Source: Desulfitobacterium_A sp035539115
Lineage (GTDB): Bacteria; Bacillota; Desulfitobacteriia; Desulfitobacteriales; Desulfitobacteriaceae
Direction: 5' to 3'
Assembly: GCF_035539115.1 (NCBI RefSeq)
Contig: NZ_DATLJA010000092.1
Location: 14,144-78,143 of the forward strand
Length of the DNA stretch: 64,000 nt
Shown here: positions 8,904 through 14,872 of the stretch, one piece after another
How positions within the stretch are numbered: position 1 is the first letter of the stretch
Layout of the letters: every line of letters starts with the position of its first letter
Made by a program: the position numbers and the translations under genes
The notes under the pieces: generated by a model
Seen by the model: only the letters and a program-made list of their open reading frames with translations
Told to the model about the DNA's origin: nothing
The model's database searches: none

Positions 8904-9698
8904 TTAGCTCACTTTGCTCATGACTCTTAATTTATCTGCAAGCAGAGCGACGAACTCAGAATTTGTAGGCTTTTGACGTTCGATATTCATCGAATATCCA
9001 AAAATCCTTTTTAAGGTTTCAGTATGGCCACGTTCCCAGGCCAGTTCGATCGCATGTCGAATGCCACGTTCTACCCTACTCGGTGCTGTATCGTATTTTT
9101 TGGCAATAGCTGGGTAAAGCTCCTTCGTCACTGCACCCAGCAAAGAAACATCTTCCACAACCATAAGAATCGCATCGCGAATATACTGATATCCCTTGAC
9201 ATGAGCCGGGATTCCAATTTGATGCATCATCGAGGTAACTTCTGCGCTGAGATTCACACGGCTACCTGCATTTGTGACCGGGGACACTGAAGAAGGAATG
9301 GAGGCCGAGTTTAGGGATGATTCTTGCGTCAGACTCCGAATACGTTTCCCTAAAACTTCTAAGTCAAAAGGTTTAAGGATAAAATAGTCAACTCCTAACA
9401 TCATCGCCTGATGGGTTAAGGATTCCTGTCCAAAGGCGGTTAACATGATGACTTTCGGTCTCGGTGCAGCGCTCCTAGCATTGATTCTTTCGAGGACACC
9501 TAACCCATCTAAATTCGGCATGACCAAATCCAGAATCACTAAGTCGGGTTCCTGTGCTTGTATCATTTCCCAAGCATCGACTCCATTATATGTTAGCCCA
9601 ACAACTTGAAGATCCTCTTGAGTATGTAGATAGTCTTGTAACATTTGACATAAATTACGGTTATCATCTGCGACAACAATTTTGACCTTTTTACCCAT
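8904..9698 (-). CDS. spo0A: Sporulation master response regulator Spo0A
   Basis: 264 residues, the normal Spo0A length. The N-terminal receiver has the acidic pair at D11-D12 and the phospho-acceptor in LVILDLVMPNLDG (D57). The C-terminal DNA-binding domain carries the diagnostic Spo0A end: SRVERGIRHAIELAWERG, then FGYSMN, then KPTNSEFVALLADKLR. Phosphorylated Spo0A commits the cell to endospore formation. An AGGATGATGG site precedes the ATG. It stands alone: spoIVB, which commonly precedes spo0A in spore formers, is not upstream. The upstream region contains a 0A box, which suggests autoregulation. Confidence 0.97.
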   Translation of the reverse strand: MGKKVKIVVADDNRNLCQMLQDYLHTQEDLQVVGLTYNGVDAWEMIQAQEPDLVILDLVMPNLDGLGVLERINARSAAPRPKVIMLTAFGQESLTHQAMMLGVDYFILKPFDLEVLGKRIRSLTQESSLNSASIPSSVSPVTNAGSRVNLSAEVTSMMHQIGIPAHVKGYQYIRDAILMVVEDVSLLGAVTKELYPAIAKKYDTAPSRVERGIRHAIELAWERGHTETLKRIFGYSMNIERQKPTNSEFVALLADKLRVMSKVS

Positions 9699-9781
9699 TT
9701 TGCCATCATCCTGTCTTATTTTATTTACCGGACAATTGAATCTTTAGAGTCGTAATGTCCTTCTGCCTATCCGGTGACCTT

Positions 9782-9806
9782 ATTATACAATATAAGGAAT
9801 GTCGAA
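9782..9806 (-). promoter_or_regulatory. spo0A promoter region with 0A box
   Basis: On the minus strand TTCGACA (9800-9806), the complement of the 0A-box core TGTCGAA, lies 12 nt ahead of TATAAT (9782-9787). No good -35 is present at 17 nt. A 0A box in the -35 region of a sigma-A promoter is the layout of Spo0A-activated promoters, so positive autoregulation is inferred. Confidence 0.55.
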
Positions 9807-9991
9807 ATCGCAAAAAATAAGTAAAACATCAGTCTTTGACGTAAGATGAATTTCCCTAGGGGAATACGTATTAATGGTAATTTATGTAATTACGTTTCGT
9901 CGTAAATTTATTTCATTTTAATCCATTTATTTTATAAGTGTTATTTATTTAAAGATTTAACGTGAATTAACTAGGATTAAGCAGAGAAATT

Positions 9992-10495
9992 TCAGAAAAT
10001 CCTTTGAACCACTACCACATCGAGGATTTCTCCAAACTTTTGTCCAATTTCTCGATAGCGACCTGTTTCCTGAAATCCGAGCTTGCCAGCAAGAGCCAGA
10101 CTCGCCTTATTTGTCCCCGTAATTAACCCCAACAGGGTATGATATCCCAGTTGCTGAGCGATCTGACATAGTGTCTCAAGAAGCTTTTTCCCGATCCCTA
10201 ATCCTTGAAACTCTGACGCGATGTAGATTGAAAATTCTCCACTTGACTTATAAGCCGGGCGTGGGTGAAAGGGAGAGATACTGCCCCATCCCAGAATTTT
10301 TCCGTTCTTTTCCGCGACCACAAGCGGATAATAAGGGTCTTGATGGGTAAAAAACCATTGATTGGCTTTTTCTTCTGTGCGATTCACCAAATCAAAGGTT
10401 GCAACCGTGTTTTGGACTGCCCAATTGTATATTTCTGTTATCCGTTTTAAATCCAAACTATCAGCTTTACGAATTAGAACACTTAAATCCTGCAT
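9992..10495 (-). CDS. GNAT N-acetyltransferase, phosphinothricin/methionine sulfone acetyltransferase-like
   Basis: 167 residues. The acetyl-CoA loop is EFQGLGIGKKLLETL (R/Q-x-x-G-x-G/A), preceded by the strand FSIYIASE. RITEIYNWAVQNTVATFDLVNRT and GSISPFHPRPAY are typical of the Pat/YncA branch that acetylates methionine sulfone, phosphinothricin or related amino acids. The real substrate is not predictable. Single gene, divergent from the ferredoxin gene. Confidence 0.85.
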   Translation of the reverse strand: MQDLSVLIRKADSLDLKRITEIYNWAVQNTVATFDLVNRTEEKANQWFFTHQDPYYPLVVAEKNGKILGWGSISPFHPRPAYKSSGEFSIYIASEFQGLGIGKKLLETLCQIAQQLGYHTLLGLITGTNKASLALAGKLGFQETGRYREIGQKFGEILDVVVVQRIF

Positions 10496-10621
10496 ACTTT
10501 CTCTAATCCCCTTTGTCTACATAAGTACTCACCTTTATCCTACCATATTTATTGTGCTAGGTATAATCTTTCCTGGCACGGATAGAATAAGAGTTGATTA
10601 TAAATTAAGGAGGTTCACTTA

Positions 10622-10810
10622 ATGAATGCTTCAGTGGATAAAGATACCTGTATTGGATGTGGAGCATGTCCCTCGGTTTGTCCAGAGGTCTTTAAAATGG
10701 AGGATGACGGATTAGCGACCGCTTATGTAAACCCTGTCCCCAGTGAAATCGAAGCTTCGGCACAAGAAGCAGCAGATGGCTGTCCAGTCGACGCTATTCA
10801 TATCGAATAA
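10622..10810 (+). CDS. Small [4Fe-4S] ferredoxin
   Basis: 62 residues with one cluster motif: CIGCGACPSVCPEVF, that is C-x2-C-x2-A-C-x3-CP, plus a distant CP in DGCPVDAIHIE. This is the monocluster ferredoxin class used as a soluble one-electron carrier in anaerobes. A strong AAGGAGG site lies seven bases ahead of the ATG. It forms a monocistronic unit with a terminator 20 bp after the stop, tail-to-tail with the siroheme-reductase gene, a possible user of its electrons. Confidence 0.95.
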   Translation: MNASVDKDTCIGCGACPSVCPEVFKMEDDGLATAYVNPVPSEIEASAQEAADGCPVDAIHIE

Positions 10811-10829
10811 TTTTTTTAATATTAATAAT

Positions 10830-10865
10830 AAATAGAGCAAGTGGAAAGATCCACCTGCTCTATTT
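10830..10865. terminator. Bidirectional terminator between ferredoxin and siroheme gene
   Basis: AAATAGAGCA pairs with TGCTCTATTT, extended by GTGG and CCAC around a small loop. It lies between convergent genes. Confidence 0.75.
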
Positions 10866-10886
10866 GTCACTCTATGGATAATTGTA

Positions 10887-11771
10887 TTAGGTACTTAGGG
10901 CTTGATTTACTTTTTCACGCAGATCCTCAAGACCAATACGATCGATAAGTCGTCCTAATCTTTCATTTTGTTTTGCTGTTTCCTTGTAATAACCAACCAC
11001 AGCATCCACAGCTGGGAGTAACTGATCCGGTTGGAGATTTTCAAGTAAAAGATTGGCTAGACGCGGTTTTACCCCACCATTACCGCCAACATACAAATGG
11101 TATCCCTTGCTCGTACCCATTAATCCAAGGTCAACATTCGCCGAATCTGTACATTTATTTGGACAACCTGCCACTCCAATTTTAAATTTAGAGGGCAAGG
11201 CCATTCCATGATAACGTTTATCCAACTCTGTCCCAATTCCTAAAGTCTCCTGCAGCCCACGCTTACAGAAGTCCGACCCTGGACAAACTTTGACACTGCG
11301 CACGCAAAGCCCTACAGCATGACCGGGGGCCATACCCAAATCCTCCCAAACTTTAGGTATATCCTCAGCTTTTAACCCTACAATGGCGATTCTTTGGGCT
11401 GAGGTAACCTTGATTACAGGAGCATTGTATTTTTCCGCTGCATCCGCAATTTTACGTAAAACATCTGGCGTTACGACACCAGCCGGGATATGAGGTGCAA
11501 TAGCATACGTTTGCTTATCTGCTTGCAAAATTGCTCCTACCGGCTGCGCATTTGCTGCAGCTTGGGCCGACATTTCGCCTTGTTCCACTGTATTAATCTT
11601 CTCGAGAAGTTTTTCTGGATCTAGGTTATGCATCTGGGCAGCATTTTGGAGACTTTCGTTGACGGAAAACGGACAACCGAGACAATGTAGTCCCATTTCC
11701 TGCATCGCATCCACTGTTTTGGGATTTGCTGCCATAATATCTTTAAGTTTCATATCTAAAGTAAAGTTCAT
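10887..11771 (-). CDS. DUF1858 domain fused to a small siroheme/[4Fe-4S] nitrite-sulfite reductase-like protein
   Basis: 294 residues. Residues 1-65 form a DUF1858 redox-disulfide domain (LKDIMAANPKTVDAMQEMG, then HCLGCPF). The rest is a single nitrite/sulfite reductase repeat with the siroheme-cluster signature C-x5-C (CPGSDFC) and C-x3-C (CPNKC), about 40 residues apart. Single-repeat proteins of this size resemble the low-molecular-weight assimilatory sulfite reductases of sulfate reducers. I use the ATG at 11771, which has AGAGGTG six bases upstream; a GTG at 11780 is poorly spaced. It lies 12 bp after the small zinc-ribbon gene. True substrate is uncertain. Confidence 0.82.
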   Translation of the reverse strand: MNFTLDMKLKDIMAANPKTVDAMQEMGLHCLGCPFSVNESLQNAAQMHNLDPEKLLEKINTVEQGEMSAQAAANAQPVGAILQADKQTYAIAPHIPAGVVTPDVLRKIADAAEKYNAPVIKVTSAQRIAIVGLKAEDIPKVWEDLGMAPGHAVGLCVRSVKVCPGSDFCKRGLQETLGIGTELDKRYHGMALPSKFKIGVAGCPNKCTDSANVDLGLMGTSKGYHLYVGGNGGVKPRLANLLLENLQPDQLLPAVDAVVGYYKETAKQNERLGRLIDRIGLEDLREKVNQALST

Positions 11772-11783
11772 CAGTAACACCTC

Positions 11784-11930
11784 TCAACCATGAATAAGCA
11801 TTGGCAGACAATGCGTACAGACATGTTTTTCTTCACCTTGGTATACATAGGTCAGTACCGGGGTGAGTTCACTCGTTGTTCCGCAGTGTTCACACTCTAA
11901 TTCAAGATTCTCTTTCTTTGCTTCAGCCAT
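11784..11930 (-). CDS. 48-residue zinc-ribbon-like protein
   Basis: A short gene starting MAEAKKENLELECEHC and ending MLIHG. It has two CxxC pairs (CEHC and CTHC) about 30 residues apart, the arrangement of a small zinc ribbon or rubredoxin-like metal site. A GGGGG site precedes the ATG by about nine bases. It ends 12 bp before the siroheme gene on the same strand and is probably co-transcribed, so it may be a small redox or assembly partner of it. Function unknown. Confidence 0.75.
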   Translation of the reverse strand: MAEAKKENLELECEHCGTTSELTPVLTYVYQGEEKHVCTHCLPMLIHG

Positions 11931-12091
11931 ATTAGGATACCCCCTTATCAAATTCTAGCTAAGTGTAGCATACTTTATCTATCAGGGTTGTGACCTGTAA
12001 CACATCACAGTGTGTTTTTTAGAACACTTCTACCCTGAGCAGTGCAAAGACCTGTGTTCATTGTGAGCTAATCTCGATGCAAATATACACA

Positions 12092-12422
12092 AGGTAAAGA
12101 AAACTTGGCTTGCGCCAAGCCTCTGGCGCAGGCGGAAGCCTTAGTTGCACTTATGCTATCTGCCAAAAATTTATACTTTCTTACGAAAATGGACTACATT
12201 TTCATACATCCCTGTGAATCGGCAGGTTCATGGAAGTTTCTGTTAGTATAAAGAAAACCCGGCTTTCGCCGAGCTTTGCGATAAAGAAGACTTGGCCAAG
12301 CGCCAAAGAGCTGGCCTTAGTCGCCTTATCCTGCCGGACTTAACGACTTGCATCGTAGGATAAAGAAAGCCGCTGGTTGCACTTATCCTATCTGCCCCCA
12401 AATTTATACTTTCTGTTGGTAC
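12092..12422 (-). repeat. Terminator-associated modular repeat, locus 1
   Basis: Read on the minus strand it starts as GTACCAACAGAAAGTATAA immediately after the T-tract of the terminator at 12423-12446. It then contains the core GGCAGATAGGATAAGTGCAAC, a type-2 unit (TATCCTACGATGCAAG with TCCGGCAGGATAAG), a short CTCGGC hairpin unit, a unit with the 60-nt nested insert (about 12175-12236), and a last type-1 tail with CTTGGCgcaaGCCAAG and TTTTCTTTA. It fills most of the 540-bp gap between the zinc-ribbon gene and the 12471 gene; no other gene is seen there. Confidence 0.9.
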
Positions 12423-12446
12423 AAAAAAAAACGCGCACCTGCGCGT
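12423..12446 (-). terminator. Terminator of the 12471-12941 gene
   Basis: ACGCGC, loop AGGT, GCGCGT, then eight to nine T on the minus strand. Repeat locus 1 starts right after the T-tract. Confidence 0.92.
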
Positions 12447-12470
12447 TTTGCTTACTTAGAACAAAATTAT

Positions 12471-12941
12471 TCAGAATTTGACTGCCAGAGACTGAGACGT
12501 AATTTTGGTAATTTGGGAGATCTTCCACCCTTCGGGAGTGGATCGAGTTTCGATCGCATAGGTTGATGACAGTTTTTCATGCAGAGGAGAATCCCAGGAA
12601 ATAGAGATCATCATGTTGTCTTGTGGCGATGAAGAATTTAGGAATTCAAGTTTCTTCATTGAAATAAATGGGTTCTTTTTGACAAGGTCCTTCAAACTCT
12701 CAACCTCATGTTTTCCCAGTGGCGTCATTTCTCGGCTTAACAGAAACTGATCGGCCAACTCCAATTGTCGGTTATCCAGGCAATTCCAAAACCGCTGAAC
12801 CGCGACGCGTGGAGAATCCGCGAATTGGGGTTGGGCCATCGCACTAACCACTGCCTGGGGAGTCTTCCAAGCAATCATGACCACTAAACAACTCATAATA
12901 ATCATTAAGAACCAGAGATATCGACTATGACGCATACTCAC
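12471..12941 (-). CDS. Secreted or membrane-anchored protein of unknown function
   Basis: 156 residues. The N-terminus (MRHSRYLWFLMIIMSCLVVMIAW) is a single membrane anchor or uncleaved signal. The outer part (SPRVAVQRFWNCLDNRQLELADQFL ... ISISWDSPLHEKLSSTYAIETRSTPEGWKISQI) has the look of an NTF2-like fold in which a helix pair precedes a curved sheet. It resembles lumazine-binding or DUF4878-type extracytoplasmic proteins, but I do not recognise a named family. Its start has AGGAGGG-like sequence upstream at about 12950. It carries its own terminator. Confidence 0.6.
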   Translation of the reverse strand: MSMRHSRYLWFLMIIMSCLVVMIAWKTPQAVVSAMAQPQFADSPRVAVQRFWNCLDNRQLELADQFLLSREMTPLGKHEVESLKDLVKKNPFISMKKLEFLNSSSPQDNMMISISWDSPLHEKLSSTYAIETRSTPEGWKISQITKITSQSLAVKF

Positions 12942-13018
12942 CCTCCTTGCTTGTCTTTATTATATTTATAGGAGGGAAAGTTAATTTCATGACATCTCAT
13001 AAGTAAAAAATCTAAAAC

Positions 13019-13084
13019 TCAATTGAAAACTTTGCGCAGGAAATTTAAAACGAACTCGGGTAGCCTTACATAATAAACTTTCAT
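13019..13084 (-). CDS. spoVM: SpoVM-like spore morphogenetic peptide (21 residues)
   Basis: A 22-codon frame (stop included) with two good ribosome sites (AGGAGG and GAGGTG, the second six bases before the ATG). The peptide reads MKVYYVRLPEF then VLNFLRKVFN. Aligned without gaps to B. subtilis SpoVM (MKFYTIKLPKF then LGGIVRAMLG, recalled), it keeps M1, K2, Y4, L8, P9, F11 and R17, with conservative changes at positions 6, 7, 15 and 16. SpoVM is an amphipathic helix that recognises the convex forespore membrane and anchors SpoIVA for coat assembly; P9 is important for this. It is shorter at the C-terminus than the Bacillus peptide (26 residues). It stands alone between two unknown genes. Confidence 0.8.
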   Translation of the reverse strand: MKVYYVRLPEFVLNFLRKVFN

Positions 13085-13139
13085 TGAGCTCACCTCTTTT
13101 CTCCTCCTAGTTTATGCTGAAGAAGGAAGCAATGAGTTA

Positions 13140-13490
13140 CTATATAATTTGGTAATTGTTAACTGCTTCTTCAAGTTGGGCAACCAATTGCCTTTCTTCT
13201 TCTGTGCTCGCTGTAAAATAGAGACGACCAATAATTGAACTAATAATCTTCAAAACATCTTCAACCACAAGTACTTCCTTTAGCGCAAGCTGAGCGCTCG
13301 TTTCGATTAATGCAATTCCGAATTGATGCCCTACCCCGTCTTTCATCATTTTGGTACACGTTTTACCCAATAGCCGCATGACTAAGGATGCTTCCTGCGC
13401 ATCCAACTGACGGATCGCATCAATCGTCGTTGTTAAACCCTGAACCATCCGTAACCCTACGTTTGTCCAATTGACTTGTTGATTATCCAT
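13140..13490 (-). CDS. Conserved hypothetical helical protein
   Basis: 116 residues, almost entirely predicted helix, no signal peptide or membrane segment. It starts MDNQQVNWTNVGLRMVQGLTTTIDAIRQLDAQEASLVMRLLG and ends in an acidic helix EEERQLVAQLEEAVNNYQII. I do not recognise a family. The ATG has a GGGGG-type site upstream. It sits between pssA-psd and spoVM on the same strand, separated from pssA by a hairpin at 13579-13613. Confidence 0.6.
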   Translation of the reverse strand: MDNQQVNWTNVGLRMVQGLTTTIDAIRQLDAQEASLVMRLLGKTCTKMMKDGVGHQFGIALIETSAQLALKEVLVVEDVLKIISSIIGRLYFTASTEEERQLVAQLEEAVNNYQII

Positions 13491-13578
13491 TAAACAATCC
13501 CCCTAAGCTTGCAACTCCTTTGTGCCATACTATATGCCCCGAGGGATAAAGGGGTGAAAAAAGTTGTAGTGAGATATA

Positions 13579-13613
13579 ACAAGCCCCGTACCTTGTTATG
13601 ATACGGAGCTTGT
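13579..13613 (-). other. Hairpin between pssA and the 13140 gene
   Basis: ACAAGCCCCGTA pairs with TACGGAGCTTGT (one mismatch) across an 11-nt loop. There is no T-run on the minus strand, so it is either a weak terminator of psd-pssA or a message-stabilising hairpin. Confidence 0.5.
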
Positions 13614-13655
13614 AATGTCTAAAGAGACTTCACTTATTTTAGTTATTATTTCTTA

Positions 13656-14183
13656 TTATTTCCCTAACTTAGGGACTTTGAACGTAGACACCATTAGAAC
13701 GGCTAGAATTGCCAAGCAAATAGGGTAAACAAGCCAAGGCAGCATACCCCGAAAAATGAGGATTAAGCCCATAAAGCCTCCAGCAAATGTGATAGGCACA
13801 CCCACAAAATAAGTATGAATATCAAGCACATTGAATCGGGCTAGGCGAACAGCTCCACATAAGACAAAGAGTGCCGCAAGAAGAATTCCCCAGTATCCAA
13901 GTTGGTCTTGCAATACGGCGCGATAGGTTAAGATAGCAGGTGCAACTCCAAACGAAACAAGATCACTTAAGGAATCCAATTCCATACCAAAATCCGAGCT
14001 TACGGAAAGTTTTCGGGCTACCTTTCCGTCCATGCTATCCATCAATGCGGAAAGAATGATTAACCCTGCTGCCAGCTTGAATCCACCATCCATGGTTAAA
14101 ACCAAAGCCAAAAAACCAAAAAAGAGATTGGCTAGAGTAAATATACTTGGAATTACCCGGATATTAATGGAGTTATTATTCAT
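13656..14183 (-). CDS. pssA: CDP-diacylglycerol-serine O-phosphatidyltransferase
   Basis: 175-residue integral membrane enzyme that makes phosphatidylserine from CDP-diacylglycerol and serine. The CDP-alcohol phosphotransferase signature D-G-x2-A-R-x8-G-x3-D-x3-D is present as MDSMDGKVARKLSVSSDFGMELDSLSD. Several hydrophobic helices follow. It overlaps psd by 8 bp, so the two consecutive steps to phosphatidylethanolamine are made from one message. Confidence 0.94.
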   Translation of the reverse strand: MNNNSINIRVIPSIFTLANLFFGFLALVLTMDGGFKLAAGLIILSALMDSMDGKVARKLSVSSDFGMELDSLSDLVSFGVAPAILTYRAVLQDQLGYWGILLAALFVLCGAVRLARFNVLDIHTYFVGVPITFAGGFMGLILIFRGMLPWLVYPICLAILAVLMVSTFKVPKLGK

Positions 14184-14817
14184 CAGAAATCACTCTCCCA
14201 ACAATGGTCTCTCCGCCACGAACTTTATCCCCTGCACTTACAATAACCTCTACATCCGGTGGAAGAAAGATTTCTGTACAAGAACCAAACTTGATCAGAC
14301 CAAACCGTTCACCCTTTGTTAACATATCTCCATCTTTAACCCAGCAGACAATCCGTCGGGCCACGAATCCTGTAACCTGAGTCACTAAAATACGCAGATG
14401 TTCGTTTTCGATGCCAATAAAGTTCTTCTCATTAAGTTCTGAGGCATGACTTTTAAAAGCGGGAAGCATTTTTCCTTCCCGATAGGAACGATAAATAACT
14501 TTTCCGTCTATGGGCGACCGATTAACGTGGACATTAAAAAGGCTCAGAAAAATACGAATTCGAATGCTCTCACCCTTAAAAAGGCGTTCTTCGAAAACGC
14601 GTTCAACATCCATAACGACACCATCCGCTGGGGAAACTAAGGTCAAGGCGTCGTCAGGAATTTTTCGTTCTGGATTTCTGAAAAAATATAAAACAAATAA
14701 GAGCAATACCCCCGGTAAGATTGCTAATCCTGGCCAAAGCCAATAGGCAAGAATCGTTATCAGAGCGAGGACTGCAATATATAACCACCCATCACGCGAA
14801 ACGGGATACTGTTTCAC
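14176..14817 (-). CDS. psd: Phosphatidylserine decarboxylase proenzyme (short type)
   Basis: 213 residues, the short soluble-like Psd class found in Firmicutes and archaea. It converts phosphatidylserine to phosphatidylethanolamine. The self-cleavage site that generates the pyruvoyl group is seen near residue 182 as IKFGSCTEIFLPP, where the serine of GS becomes the pyruvoyl. The HVNRSPIDG motif with the catalytic histidine is near residue 96. Two N-terminal hydrophobic segments anchor it in the membrane. It precedes and overlaps pssA. Confidence 0.95.
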   Translation of the reverse strand: MKQYPVSRDGWLYIAVLALITILAYWLWPGLAILPGVLLLFVLYFFRNPERKIPDDALTLVSPADGVVMDVERVFEERLFKGESIRIRIFLSLFNVHVNRSPIDGKVIYRSYREGKMLPAFKSHASELNEKNFIGIENEHLRILVTQVTGFVARRIVCWVKDGDMLTKGERFGLIKFGSCTEIFLPPDVEVIVSAGDKVRGGETIVGRVISDE

Positions 14818-14872
14818 CTAAAATATGACCTCCCTCTCTCCAATTTCCTCTAGTTTATCACCTTTCTTAAAT

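Noticed and set aside
12092..12422. Repeat loci as group II intron remnants or as a CRISPR array
   Set aside because: No domain V hairpin (AGC triad) or reverse transcriptase, and no regular spacing with unique spacers; the units are modular and abut one another.
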